A stretch of 63,056 bases of DNA from Shewanella benthica (GCA_023284085.1 JAKVHY010000034.1:1-63056); one strand, 5' to 3'. Shown: positions 16,290 to 25,164, counted from the first letter of the stretch. Notes: generated by a model not told the origin, from the letters alone. Program-made: numbers and translations.

Positions 16290-16401
16290 AAAACAGACAG
16301 TAAAGCTGATGTTTTATAGCGGTGACGAGATAATACAAACTATTTTAGAGTGAATTTCATACACTAGATACTGTCAAGATGTTGTCTGTTTTATCAGCTT
16401 T
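16290..16401. other. Crossed complementary segments in the intergenic region
   Basis: AAAACAGACA (16290-16299) and AAAGCTGAT (16302-16310) are followed about 75 bp later by TGTCTGTTTT (16383-16392) and ATCAGCTTT (16393-16401), their exact reverse complements in the same order. Such A-B-A'-B' order is pseudoknot-like rather than a simple hairpin. No gene is present. Confidence 0.4.
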
Positions 16402-16760
16402 TTCTGAAATTTGACTGGTCATTAGTTGCGTCAAACATCCTACTCAGCGTCATTTTATTGAACGCTTAATAAGTGATAGCTAAATGTGGCTTTAACAAGG
16501 AATGAACCTATAGGTGCCAGCTTACTACTAGGCCAGTAACTAGCTTATATAAAATTTATGGTGGAACTCAGAACGAACAAAAACCAAGAGAACAGAACAA
16601 TATTTGATCAACGCAATTAGCCAGTTAGCTGTTATCCATAAATCTAGTCTAAAAAAACTCATGCATGATGCTTTTTCGTTTGTTTACCTGTATCTAATCC
16701 TAGCTGCTAGTAAACAAAGCGGTAAAAATCAAATTCACTAACCAGTAAACCTTAATTATG

Positions 16761-16831
16761 TATTCAGCAACTTTTCTATTGGCAGCGGAAAAACCGCAAT
16801 GTTTATAACTAAAAAACATAGTTGCTGAATA
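16761..16831. other. 71-bp inverted-repeat element with internal hairpins
   Basis: Perfect 12-bp terminal inverted repeats TATTCAGCAACT (16761-16772) and AGTTGCTGAATA (16820-16831) enclose two smaller inverted repeats: GCGG-AAAAA-CCGC and TGTTT...AAACA. Together they could fold as a three-way junction. The rest of 16177-17051 contains a further palindrome, GGTGTTTTACAAAAAACACC, at about 16918-16937 and no gene. It could be a small RNA, an attenuator or a miniature mobile element. Confidence 0.45.
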
Positions 16832-17051
16832 AAATATTATAAAAAAACACCAGCCCTAACCTCATACAAGCCAGTGTTTAAGCCACTTTGACAATAATAT
16901 GACGCTATTAAGCTTAGGTGTTTTACAAAAAACACCACTCAGCCTGAAACCTTACCCTAGTACGAATATCTCAGTATCCTAGAGTTTTTATAGCTAAGAG
17001 TTCTCAAAAACAATCGAGAAACTACTGCCGATAGACCCTGATAGAGGTAGA

Positions 17052-17726
17052 ATGCCGCCGTCTGTTCCAACCTATGCATTTATGATGATCGATCTCGCTA
17101 TACTCCCACTGTATTTAACGACTGTTATCGCCCTTTTACTGATCCCTGGCCCGGACATGCTATTGATAGCAAGTTCCAGCTTAAGCTATGGCAAAAAAGT
17201 CGGTGTATTTGCCAGCTTGGGCAATGCCACCTCTGGTCTAATACTTACACTATTGGCCGCCATGGGTGTGTCAGCATTAATCGCCATGAACCCTATGGCT
17301 CTGCAGGTGCTACGCATCTTAGGCGGAGCATATCTGATGAAGATGGGTTGGGATTGTATGCGCAGTGGCGCTGCTGATGCCCCGGAAATTGAACAACAAT
17401 CGGGTCTGGCTAAGATGCTGTACCGCCGCGCGGTATTCAGTAATCTGTTAAACCCTAAGGCCCTACTCTTCTTCGTGCTATTCCTGCCTCAGTTTGTTTC
17501 GCCTCAGCTAACGGCAACGTCTGGCGAGCAGATGCTGGCTCTTGGCCTGCTACTCAATGTGATGGGGTTACTGTTTAACTTATTGCTGGTGTTAATGGTG
17601 GGAACCTTGGGCAAGTCACTACTGAAAAATGACAAGTTCAGGGCTAATCAGAACAAGTTTATGGGGATGATATTCTTCGCTCTGGCCATCTGGTTACTGG
17701 GCTCTCAAGTTCAAGCCATGGGCTAG
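17052..17726 (+). CDS. LysE/RhtB-family amino acid exporter
   Basis: Predicted inner-membrane exporter of amino acids or related metabolites, 224 aa. It has the family hallmarks LLIPGPDMLLIASSSLSYGKK near 35-55, GGAYLMKMGW near 95-105 and NPKALLFFVLFLPQFV near 136-151. About six transmembrane segments are spread over the chain. The start ATG has a good AGAGG ribosome-binding site; ATG codons at about residues 11-12 are alternatives that fit the usual N terminus. Substrate cannot be told from sequence. It is convergent with the nucleoside hydrolase gene across a strong hairpin. Confidence 0.88.
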   Translation: MPPSVPTYAFMMIDLAILPLYLTTVIALLLIPGPDMLLIASSSLSYGKKVGVFASLGNATSGLILTLLAAMGVSALIAMNPMALQVLRILGGAYLMKMGWDCMRSGAADAPEIEQQSGLAKMLYRRAVFSNLLNPKALLFFVLFLPQFVSPQLTATSGEQMLALGLLLNVMGLLFNLLLVLMVGTLGKSLLKNDKFRANQNKFMGMIFFALAIWLLGSQVQAMG

Positions 17727-17742
17727 CACTTCTTCCATGAAA

Positions 17743-17772
17743 GCGGGATACCTTTTAAATCAAAGGTCCCGC
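17743..17772. terminator. Bidirectional terminator-like hairpin
   Basis: GCGGGATACCTTT and AAAGGTCCCGC pair with a single bulged position around a 6-nt loop, between the convergent LysE-type and nucleoside hydrolase genes. It is GC-rich at the base, but a T-tract is lacking on either side. Likely a shared terminator or a 3'-end stabiliser. Confidence 0.55.
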
Positions 17773-17786
17773 CCAGCCTATGCTGT

Positions 17787-18758
17787 TTATCGTTTTTGAC
17801 TGTAATCTATGATGGTCTGACGATAAAGGGACAGCAAGCGCTCATCTTCTACCGCGACTCCTACTCTTTGTGACTCATGGCTCTGCCATTCATCGTGCAT
17901 ATACTTACGTGAATCGAATTTTTGTATTGTCATGCCTTCTGCCGGGCCATCGGTGACGACGCGCACGGGTCCTTCACGCAGAGTAAACAATGATGGGTCA
18001 ATCACATAAGCGATGGCCGATGGATCGTGCACATGACAACCTTCCAGCCCCACTTTCTCGGAATAGAACTTTAAGTAGTAACGGCTTATGTCCCAGATAA
18101 ACTGCCCAACTTCACCGGCATCATCCCTGAGTCGATCCAGATAATCCTTGGTGAAGAAGCTCTGTTCGGTCACATCCAGACCTATAATAACCACGGGCCA
18201 GGATGCACCAAACACAATATCAGCGGCGTGAGGATCGTCATGAATATTGGCCTCAGCATAGGGAGTCACATTGCCCCTGTGATCGTTAACGCCAAATGCA
18301 CCGCCCATCACCACGACTTCTTTCACCAGAGTCACGATTTCGGGAGCCGCCTCCAATGCCAGAGCCAGATTGGTCAACGGACCCACGGCCACCAGAGTAA
18401 TTTCTCCAGGCTCGGCCCTGAGGGCATCGATAATGTATTGATAGGCCGGACGCGGATCGGCTTTAACGGATAATTCGGCTGGTGCCAGCACATCACCTAA
18501 ACCTGACTCGCCATGTACCACAACCGTAGCCCCAACAGGCGGACGAACCATAGGTTTAGCGGCCCCCTTGGCTACATCGGCTTGCAATCCGTACTTTTGC
18601 TTAAGAAAAAGCGCGTTATGAGTGCCATTTTCTATGGTGGCATTACCATAAACACAGGTTATGGCCTTTAGTTCTATCTCCGGATGCGCCTCGGCAAAGA
18701 TGATAGCCATGGCATCGTCGATGCCGGGATCTGTATCTAAAATTATTTTGCTTGTCAT
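17787..18758 (-). CDS. Nucleoside hydrolase (inosine-uridine preferring family)
   Basis: Ca2+-dependent N-ribohydrolase that splits nucleosides into base and ribose for salvage. The protein is 323 aa and starts MTSKIILDTDPGIDDAMAI, with the diagnostic DTDPGIDDA calcium and active-site motif at 8-16. Further family features are VAVGPLTNLA near 124, VVMGGAFG near 149, EANIHDDPHAA near 168 and the late CHVHDPSAIAYV near 242, carrying the catalytic-region His and Asp. Start is ATG at 18758. Specificity among RihA/B/C-type enzymes cannot be settled by eye. Confidence 0.93.
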   Translation of the reverse strand: MTSKIILDTDPGIDDAMAIIFAEAHPEIELKAITCVYGNATIENGTHNALFLKQKYGLQADVAKGAAKPMVRPPVGATVVVHGESGLGDVLAPAELSVKADPRPAYQYIIDALRAEPGEITLVAVGPLTNLALALEAAPEIVTLVKEVVVMGGAFGVNDHRGNVTPYAEANIHDDPHAADIVFGASWPVVIIGLDVTEQSFFTKDYLDRLRDDAGEVGQFIWDISRYYLKFYSEKVGLEGCHVHDPSAIAYVIDPSLFTLREGPVRVVTDGPAEGMTIQKFDSRKYMHDEWQSHESQRVGVAVEDERLLSLYRQTIIDYSQKR

Positions 18759-19096
18759 AAATTCTGCCGTTTAAGTTTAAATAAAATATTTCATATACCC
18801 AAGCCACTTCGTAATCCGAATTTAAGAGCCTGTGTAAAGCTGTCACTTATCGACTTGATGAAGCCAGAAGTCAACATATTAAAGTGCTCTGAGTATATAC
18901 CCAGACCTGATAAGCATTCATGTGATGTACTGCTAAAAATTGTAATTTACATTGGATCATCTTCAACGTTTATGTTTATTGGAGTAGTATCTGGCTACAA
19001 AGATGTAACAAAAGCCATTGCCCTTTACTTTATTTAAGGAAGCAAACAGTGCCTGGGACGGCCAGCCAACTATAACCATCATTCAGGAAGCCCCTA
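18759..19096. other. Intergenic region without a recognised gene
   Basis: Divergent promoter region for the nucleoside hydrolase (left) and the chemoreceptor (right). It includes TATACCCAAGCCACTTCG (about 18795) and TATATACCCAGACC (about 18893), which look like pieces of a short dispersed repeat. Two open frames of about 60 codons have no convincing features. No clear promoter was identified. Confidence 0.4.
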
Positions 19097-20500
19097 ATGA
19101 AAGAAGTCGCATTTCGCTGGATAGACAAGTTTCTGGTAAACCTAAAATTTCAGGAAAATTTCTTAATCCTGTTTTTCTCTTCATTATTGGCGATGTTCAT
19201 CGTTAGTTTTACCTTAGTCAATACCATTCAAAATCAACAAGAACAGGCGTTACACCAAGAGGTGCGGTTGGTAGCAGGCCTGATTGCCAACACCGAACTG
19301 AATAGCACTCAAGTCTCAAATCTGCTCGCCGACAGCAATGTACAACGAGGAAGAAACGGACTATTTCCTATCCGGATAGCCGAAAGTGACCAATATCTGA
19401 GCGGCGGCGAGTTACCTGGGCTATTTACTGCACTAAGCCTAAGTCATATGGGTGTCATTGCGGTCACTATCCTATTTCTGATCATGAGCACTTACTACAT
19501 CATGACCTTCATGGGTGGCGCACTGTTTAACATCTATGATGCCGTGTTACGCCTGGCTAACGGCGATCTGGCTTCCCGTATAAACTATGATCCCGCACGT
19601 AACGAATTCAACCTGATAGCTCAGACCATAGACAGGGTGTCAGAACGTGAGCATGTTTTAGTGAAGACCACTCAGGAAGCGATAGCCCTGATCCAGCAGA
19701 TAAGTTCCCAACTAGGTCAACGCACCAATGAAAATACTCAGCTGAGCAGCCAACAACAGGAGCGCATAGACTCTTTGGCCAGTGCCACCGAGCAGATGGC
19801 GGCATCGATACGTGAGGTGGCAGTTCATGCCCATGATTCATCGACCCAAACCGGCGAAGCGACCAAGACCACCGATCAGGGACTGTCTCAGGTAGGGCAA
19901 ACCTTAATTGCAATAAAGAAGTTAACCACAGAGATAAATACAGCCTCGGGTGCTGTAACCGAGCTGGACTCTAATGCCGCGCAGATCGATGCTATCGTCT
20001 CAACCATTAGGGCTATCTCAGAGCAGACCAACCTATTGGCGTTGAACGCCGCTATCGAGGCAGCAAGAGCCGGAGAACAAGGTAGAGGTTTTGCCGTGGT
20101 TGCCGATGAGGTACGCACCTTAGCCAGTCGTACTCAAAATGCCACGGTTGAGATTCAGAAGATGATAGAGACACTGCAGACGAATAGTCGGCAGTTGATG
20201 ACTGTGATGCAACAAACGGTAACTGAAGCCGAGACCAGTGAGCAGTTGATGGAGTCAGTGAGTAAGAGCATCGAGGATATTTCCGGCCAAAATAAATATA
20301 TCGCCGATCGCAGCATAGAGATAGCCGCCGCGGCAGAAGAACAGGGAGCCGTGGCAGATAACATAGCTTCTGATGTGGAACTGGTCCGTTCTGGCTCGGA
20401 GCATCTGGCCTCCATGGTGACTCAGACATCCGCGGAGATACAGTCTCTGCATCAACAGGCGGATAATCTGGAAAGCCTGATGACAGATCTTAAGGTATAA
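19097..20500 (+). CDS. Methyl-accepting chemotaxis protein
   Basis: Chemoreceptor that senses a ligand in the periplasm and controls CheA through CheW, 467 aa. The first transmembrane segment is near 22-44. A short periplasmic domain of about 70 residues follows, then a second transmembrane segment near 115-140, a HAMP-like region around RLANGDLASRINYDP (about 152-166) and a long coiled-coil signalling domain. The hairpin tip EQTNLLALNAAIEAARAGEQ lies near 308-327, then GRGFAVVADEVRTLA. There is no CheR-binding C-terminal pentapeptide. The periplasmic domain is too short for a Cache or four-helix sensor, so the ligand is unknown. ATG has an AGGAAG ribosome-binding site. Confidence 0.92.
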   Translation: MKEVAFRWIDKFLVNLKFQENFLILFFSSLLAMFIVSFTLVNTIQNQQEQALHQEVRLVAGLIANTELNSTQVSNLLADSNVQRGRNGLFPIRIAESDQYLSGGELPGLFTALSLSHMGVIAVTILFLIMSTYYIMTFMGGALFNIYDAVLRLANGDLASRINYDPARNEFNLIAQTIDRVSEREHVLVKTTQEAIALIQQISSQLGQRTNENTQLSSQQQERIDSLASATEQMAASIREVAVHAHDSSTQTGEATKTTDQGLSQVGQTLIAIKKLTTEINTASGAVTELDSNAAQIDAIVSTIRAISEQTNLLALNAAIEAARAGEQGRGFAVVADEVRTLASRTQNATVEIQKMIETLQTNSRQLMTVMQQTVTEAETSEQLMESVSKSIEDISGQNKYIADRSIEIAAAAEEQGAVADNIASDVELVRSGSEHLASMVTQTSAEIQSLHQQADNLESLMTDLKV

Positions 20501-20520
20501 CTGTTAACTTGAACCCTGCT

Positions 20521-20559
20521 ATACCACTGCTCAATGAGTACTGCATTGAGCAGTGGTAT
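20521..20559. terminator. Strong hairpin between convergent chemoreceptor and SCO genes
   Basis: A perfect 16-bp inverted repeat (20521-20536 with 20544-20559, ATACCACTGCTCAATG as one arm) has a 7-nt loop. It overlaps the stop codon of the SCO gene and lies 20 bp after the chemoreceptor stop, so it probably serves both as terminator despite a weak T-tract. Confidence 0.7.
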
Positions 20560-21242
20560 TAAGCAAGTTTACGTATCAGAACATAATCATGATAAAGATC
20601 TTCATGATTGAAATGGCTAATGCCGAAGGGATCCACACTCGGCTTAAACACTGCGTGGAGCCGCCCTTGGGGGTCGATAAGATAGAGAGCGACCCCATGG
20701 CTAACCTTATAGGAGTCTTGCTCCCCCCGAGTGGTCTCTATTTTTGCTCTGATCCCCAACTCATGTTCAAACCGCTTCGACGCCCCATTAGCTAACTCGG
20801 CCTCCGCAGCCTTCAGTCCAATGATATTAGCTCCAAAGAATGGAACATACTCCGCCAACCTCTCTACCGTGTCACGCCCAGGATCTATGGTATAAAACAG
20901 TAGATGAATATCCTGATATTGATCCTCTGCTTGCAGGCGAAGCTGAAGTCGGTTCAGCAGCATCAGAGTCGTGGGGCAAATGTCGGCACAATTGAGGAAA
21001 CCATAGGCCAGTAGATGCCATTTCCCCTCCAGATCGGCCTGAGTAAATGGCTTGTTGTGATGATCCACCAAGATGAAGCTGGTTAAGGCCCGCGGGTGTT
21101 CTAATAGAGTCGCGCTTCGAAGTAACTGATGAGCCGAGGGGCTGACATTGGCATACATAAATGACACTGTGATCAGGGCTAACAAGACCACAGTTATCAG
21201 GCCAGTGCTGAACGTCAGTTTGGTCCTGAGACTGGTGCTCAT
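20559..21242 (-). CDS. SCO1/SenC-family copper chaperone for cytochrome oxidase
   Basis: Membrane-anchored thioredoxin-fold protein that helps deliver copper to, or reduce, the CuA centre of cytochrome c oxidase. It is 227 aa with an N-terminal signal anchor near 10-32. The copper-binding CxxxC appears as FLNCADICPTTL near 82-93 and the third ligand histidine in KVSHGVALYLID near 178-189. It is the last gene of the caa3 oxidase operon, after the subunit IV gene, which supports an assembly role. Confidence 0.93.
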   Translation of the reverse strand: MSTSLRTKLTFSTGLITVVLLALITVSFMYANVSPSAHQLLRSATLLEHPRALTSFILVDHHNKPFTQADLEGKWHLLAYGFLNCADICPTTLMLLNRLQLRLQAEDQYQDIHLLFYTIDPGRDTVERLAEYVPFFGANIIGLKAAEAELANGASKRFEHELGIRAKIETTRGEQDSYKVSHGVALYLIDPQGRLHAVFKPSVDPFGISHFNHEDLYHDYVLIRKLA

Positions 21243-21277
21243 TTAGCGACTACCAATAAGTAATTCACGCCTTCATC

Positions 21278-21637
21278 TTATACTGAGATGAAGGAGAGTA
21301 AGCGATTAACAAAGGTGTAGTCTCCTTCTATGGCCATCAAACTAATAAACACGACTATTGCCAAAGGCGGTAAGAACAACACCAGTTTTAATGCCAACCG
21401 TTCCCACCTGACATGCATAAAGATAGTGATGATAAGCCCGGCCTTCAATGACATAAATAGCAAGATCAGCGTCCATCTCAATATGCCCTGCACTTCGAAG
21501 AAGTCCACCATGTAGGACATGGTGCTGAGCACAAACAGTAGTCCCCATATTTTCAAGTAGAGACTGATGGGATGTAGCTTGGGCTGCATTTGTTCCGCCT
21601 CTGCTGACACCGCCTCTTTATTTGTAATCTGACTCAT
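21278..21637 (-). CDS. Cytochrome c oxidase subunit IV (prokaryotic type)
   Basis: Small hydrophobic subunit of the caa3-type oxidase, 119 aa from ATG at 21637, which has a GAGGTG ribosome-binding site; a TTG four codons upstream is less likely. Three transmembrane segments are visible (about 28-48, 56-80, 88-108), including LILLFMSLKAGLIITIFMHV, the typical COX4/CyoD-like motif with Lys and His in the membrane. It sits between subunit III and the SCO gene in the operon. Confidence 0.87.
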   Translation of the reverse strand: MSQITNKEAVSAEAEQMQPKLHPISLYLKIWGLLFVLSTMSYMVDFFEVQGILRWTLILLFMSLKAGLIITIFMHVRWERLALKLVLFLPPLAIVVFISLMAIEGDYTFVNRLLSFISV

Positions 21638-21666
21638 ACACCACCTCAATCACTTATCACTTTTAA

Positions 21667-21770
21667 CTCTTAACCTATTTTCTATATCGCTTACCAGAGA
21701 TAACTCTTTACCAAAGATAGAAGATCACGAAGATAAACACCCAGACCAAGTCGACCATAATTGCGTCCAA
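21667..21770 (-). pseudogene. Duplicated 3'-end remnant of the subunit III gene
   Basis: A 36-bp stretch at 21667-21702 is identical to 21820-21855, which spans the end of the intact subunit III gene. Next to it, 21708-21765 read on the minus strand encodes VDLVWVFIFVIFYLW and a stop, a near copy of the intact C terminus VDLVWVFIFALFYLW. No start or upstream part remains. This is the scar of at least one tandem duplication. Confidence 0.8.
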
Positions 21771-21843
21771 TAAATCTTTTACCTTCCCGCTTATCGCCTT
21801 TACCACTTTTCGATTTTCGCTCTTAACCTATTTTCTATATCGC

Positions 21844-22536
21844 TTACCAGAGATAGAAAAGTGCGAAGATAAAAACCCAGACTAAGTCGACAAAATGCCA
21901 ATAAAGACCGGTGATCTCGACGATGTGATAGCCTTTGCCTTCGTAGTGGCCGCTAGCGACCCGTCGTGCAATAACCAAGAGAAAAATAACACCTGCGGTG
22001 ACATGTAAGCCGTGAAAGCCGGTGATCATGAAGAAGGTGGCACCAAATTGTGCCGAGCCCATGGGATTTCCCCAAGGGCGTACCCCCTCCTCTATAATCA
22101 ACTTGGTCCACTCAAACGCCTGCATACCAACGAAAGATGCTCCCAATAAAGCAGTAGCAGTCATAAACAAGACTGTCTTGCGTCTGTCACCGCGATAGGC
22201 AAAATTAACCGCCATCGCCATGGTGCCGCTACTGGTGATCAGGATGAAGGTCATGATGGCGATAAGCACTAATGGGATATGGTACCCGGCTATCGTCAGC
22301 GCGAACACTTCACTGGTGAGTGGCCAGCTGTCCATGCTGGACATGCGCACATTCATGTAGCCGATCAAAAACACGCTGAAAACAAAGGTATCGCTGAGTA
22401 GAAACAACCACATCATCAACTTGCCCCAAGGCATATTGAAAACCTGCTTGTCGGCTCCCCAATCACTCACGGCACCCTGCCAATTGTCGGAGGCTATGGG
22501 TGCTGCTACTTTTTCTTGTTTATCATCTATGCTCAT
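21844..22536 (-). CDS. ctaE: Cytochrome c oxidase subunit III
   Basis: Membrane subunit of the caa3-type oxidase, 230 aa. About five transmembrane segments are present (first near 38-60). Family motifs are GMQAFEWTKLI near 140, GATFFMITGFHGLHVTAGVIFL near 169-190 and the C-terminal YWHFVDLVWVFIFALFYLW. The polar N-terminal 30 residues are cytoplasmic. Small duplicated sequences lie at both ends of the gene (21667-21770 and 22560-22643), a sign of local rearrangement. Start is ATG at 22536, with a GGAGTG ribosome-binding site. Confidence 0.92.
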   Translation of the reverse strand: MSIDDKQEKVAAPIASDNWQGAVSDWGADKQVFNMPWGKLMMWLFLLSDTFVFSVFLIGYMNVRMSSMDSWPLTSEVFALTIAGYHIPLVLIAIMTFILITSSGTMAMAVNFAYRGDRRKTVLFMTATALLGASFVGMQAFEWTKLIIEEGVRPWGNPMGSAQFGATFFMITGFHGLHVTAGVIFLLVIARRVASGHYEGKGYHIVEITGLYWHFVDLVWVFIFALFYLW

Positions 22537-22643
22537 GTGTCACTCCACTCCTAACACAAGTCCTACAAGCTATACTAGGCTGCTTTTTGTTGTTTATCCT
22601 CTATGCCGATGGCTACAAATCCTACAAGCCACACCAGGCGGCG
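22537..22643 (-). repeat. About 60-bp tandem duplication across a gene junction
   Basis: Read on the minus strand, the end of the upstream subunit III-like gene (GCTTGTAGGATTTGT) is repeated about 60 bp on as GCTTGTAGGACTTGT. The segment 22585-22611 reads IGIEDKQQK, a degraded copy of the intact ctaE start MSIDDKQEK. The two copies are roughly 80 percent alike. Confidence 0.7.
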
Positions 22644-23314
22644 ATGGTGTTATAGGTACTGGGTGACGCGGTCAGCAAGGCGAAGATAAACAACCAGAGC
22701 AACCACAGGTAATGCCAATACCAGGCGCATAAGACTAAACTTCGCTGCAAAATATCCAGCTTCACTTTGCGGCTAAAAATAACCAACACCCGAGCCAAAG
22801 CAAATAAACCACCCAACAAGTGCAGACCATGAATTGCGGTTAGCATATAAAAGTAACTGTTGGCCGGATTAGAGTTGATAACAAAACCTTGCAGACTCAG
22901 CTGTTGCCATACAGTCCACTGACCGAATATGAACAAGAGGGAGAAGATCACGCTCAGTGTCAGCAGACCCAGTAATCTGTTGAGCTTATCTTCACTCACC
23001 TGGCCGACAGCAAAATGCAGACTCAGGCTAGCCATCAACAAGCAGCCCGTATTAACCCATAACCAAAGAGGTTGATACAGAGGTGACCAGGGCTCACCAC
23101 CCAGGGCCTGAAAGTCGGCATATTGAGAACGCGACAGATAAGTCACGCTAAACAGGAAGAAGATGACTGTGACCACGGCGATGAAAAATTTAAGCCCCGT
23201 CTTGCCGGGATATCCCGGTTGATATTCGATTAACGCTTGATCCAATGCTCCTTCTGACTGGGCCAACCAAGGTTTCTCAGTAAGCTTGCTGAAAATGCTG
23301 CTGAAAAAGTTCAT
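22622..23314 (-). CDS. Second cytochrome c oxidase subunit III-like protein
   Basis: A 230-aa membrane protein of the subunit III family, different from its downstream neighbour. Transmembrane segments lie near 42-60, 78-98, 110-130, 145-170 and 188-210. The motif SYFYMLTAIHGLHLLGGLFALA near 150-171 corresponds to the HGLH region of subunit III. Its ATG overlaps the ctaD stop (ATGA) and has a strong GGGAGG ribosome-binding site, so it is translationally coupled to ctaD. Two divergent subunit III genes in one operon are known in some caa3-type clusters; which one is structural and which accessory is unclear. Confidence 0.85.
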   Translation of the reverse strand: MNFFSSIFSKLTEKPWLAQSEGALDQALIEYQPGYPGKTGLKFFIAVVTVIFFLFSVTYLSRSQYADFQALGGEPWSPLYQPLWLWVNTGCLLMASLSLHFAVGQVSEDKLNRLLGLLTLSVIFSLLFIFGQWTVWQQLSLQGFVINSNPANSYFYMLTAIHGLHLLGGLFALARVLVIFSRKVKLDILQRSLVLCAWYWHYLWLLWLFIFALLTASPSTYNTIAAWCGL

Positions 23315-25164
23315 CAAGCGCCTCCCTTATCATCATCCGGCTTTGCTTGTTTAAGATGGGGGAAAATATCTAGCTCAATCTTTTGCTTAACATCTGGTTC
23401 AATCTTACTCGAGCCAGATGTCGGCTCATCCATCATCTCGACCTCTTCCGGGGAAACATTCTGCGGAATAAAGTCGGCCTTCACGCCGGGTACGCTGTAG
23501 TCGTAGGCCCAACGATAAACCACAGGGATCTTTTCCCCCCAGTTGCCATGTCTTGGCGGCGTATATTCGGTTTGCCACTCCAGCGTGGTGGCATTCCAGG
23601 GGTTAGGTCCGGATTTCTTGCCTTTAAAGGTGCTCCAGATGATGTTGAACAAAAATATCAGCTGCACCACGCCGACAATCAGCGCAGAGATGGTGATACT
23701 GGCATTGAGGGATTGGGCCGACTCGGGGATAAACTCGGTTGGCCCCATGGCAAAGTATCGCCGCGGTACCCCGAGAAACCCCAAGTAATGCATGGGGAGA
23801 TAGATAGAATACGTGCCGACAAAGGTCATCCAGAAATGAAACTTACCCAGACCCGTATGGAGGAAACGTCCAGTGACCTTAGGGAACCAATGATAGATGG
23901 CGGCGAACAGCACCATGATAGGCGAAACCCCCATCACCATATGAAAATGAGCCACCACAAAGTAGGTATCAGACAAGGGCAAATCGACCACCACATTACC
24001 GAGAAACAGTCCGGTTAATCCGCCGTGGGTAAAGGTGAAGATAAAACCGATGGCGAACATCATGGGCACAGTCATATGTATGTTGCCCCGCCACAGAGTC
24101 AAGGACCAGTTATAGACCTTCAGCGCGGTGGGAATGGCGATAATCAAGGTAGTGGTGGCAAAGAAGAAACCAAAATAGGGATTCATGCCGCTAACATACA
24201 TGTGGTGTGCCCAGACGACAAAACTCAGTCCGCCAATGGCGACGATGGCCCACACCATCATGCGATAGCCGAAGATATTTTTCCTGGCATGGGTCGCTAT
24301 CACATCGGACACCATGCCGAAGGCTGGCAGCGCCACAATATATACTTCAGGATGACCGAAAAACCAAAATAGATGCTGAAACAAGACCGGACTGCCGCCG
24401 GTATAATTGAGAGGCTCACCCAGTGACAAGATGGCGGGCATGAAGAAACTGGTTCCCACTAACTTATCTAGCATCATCATGATGGCACTCACCAATAGTG
24501 CTGGAAATGCCAACAGACCTAAGATGGTGGCGGTGAAGATCCCCCATATCGTTAGTGGCATACGCATCAGAGTCATGCCTCTGGCACGAGCCTGCAATAT
24601 GGTGGTGACGTAGTTGAGCCCCCCCATGGTGAAGGCGACAATAAATATCGCCAGAGACACCAACATCAAAATGATGCCGCCATCGTTTCCCGGTGTGCCA
24701 GGTAAGATAGTTTGCGGTGGGTACAGGGTCCAGCCTGCACCAGTCGGGCCTCCGGGAACGAAGAAACTCGCCAGCAGGACGATGACCGCGAGTAAATAGG
24801 TCCAGTAACTGAGCATATTAAGGTAGGGAAATACCATGTCCCTGGCACCCACCATCAAGGGGATCAAATAGTTACCGAAACCACCGAGAAGTAAGGCGGT
24901 GAGCAGATAGATCACCATGATCATGCCATGCATGGTGACAAACTGCAGGTAACTACTGGGGTCGATAAAGGAGAAACTATCGGGAAAGCCTAGCTGCAAA
25001 CGCATCATAGCCGACAACGCCAAGGCGACTAAGCCAACAAAGAGAGCCGTGATGGAATACTGAATGGCGATGACCTTATGATCTTGGCTCCAGATATACT
25101 TAGCCATAAAGCTGGTGGGATGATGGGACTTGTCGGTTTGATCGACAATGGCGGTATAATTCAT
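23314..25164 (-). CDS. ctaD: Cytochrome c oxidase subunit I (caa3-type)
   Basis: Catalytic heme-copper subunit with heme a and the binuclear heme-CuB site, 616 aa and twelve or more transmembrane segments. Visible landmarks are the low-spin heme His in FVTMHGMIMVIY near 95, the CuB/tyrosine motif FWFFGHPEVYIVALPAFG near 268, the HH pair in WAHHMYVSG near 318 and the late heme ligands in VVAHFHMVMG near 405. The quinol-site residues of bo3 enzymes are absent, which fits a cytochrome c oxidase. It overlaps ctaC by 4 bp (ATGA). A charged C-terminal tail follows the last helix. Confidence 0.97.
   Translation of the reverse strand: MNYTAIVDQTDKSHHPTSFMAKYIWSQDHKVIAIQYSITALFVGLVALALSAMMRLQLGFPDSFSFIDPSSYLQFVTMHGMIMVIYLLTALLLGGFGNYLIPLMVGARDMVFPYLNMLSYWTYLLAVIVLLASFFVPGGPTGAGWTLYPPQTILPGTPGNDGGIILMLVSLAIFIVAFTMGGLNYVTTILQARARGMTLMRMPLTIWGIFTATILGLLAFPALLVSAIMMMLDKLVGTSFFMPAILSLGEPLNYTGGSPVLFQHLFWFFGHPEVYIVALPAFGMVSDVIATHARKNIFGYRMMVWAIVAIGGLSFVVWAHHMYVSGMNPYFGFFFATTTLIIAIPTALKVYNWSLTLWRGNIHMTVPMMFAIGFIFTFTHGGLTGLFLGNVVVDLPLSDTYFVVAHFHMVMGVSPIMVLFAAIYHWFPKVTGRFLHTGLGKFHFWMTFVGTYSIYLPMHYLGFLGVPRRYFAMGPTEFIPESAQSLNASITISALIVGVVQLIFLFNIIWSTFKGKKSGPNPWNATTLEWQTEYTPPRHGNWGEKIPVVYRWAYDYSVPGVKADFIPQNVSPEEVEMMDEPTSGSSKIEPDVKQKIELDIFPHLKQAKPDDDKGGA

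Noticed and set aside
23383..24018. 211-codon frame opposite ctaD
   Set aside because: Shadow of a certain oxidase gene; its His/Gly/Arg-rich sequence has no family features.
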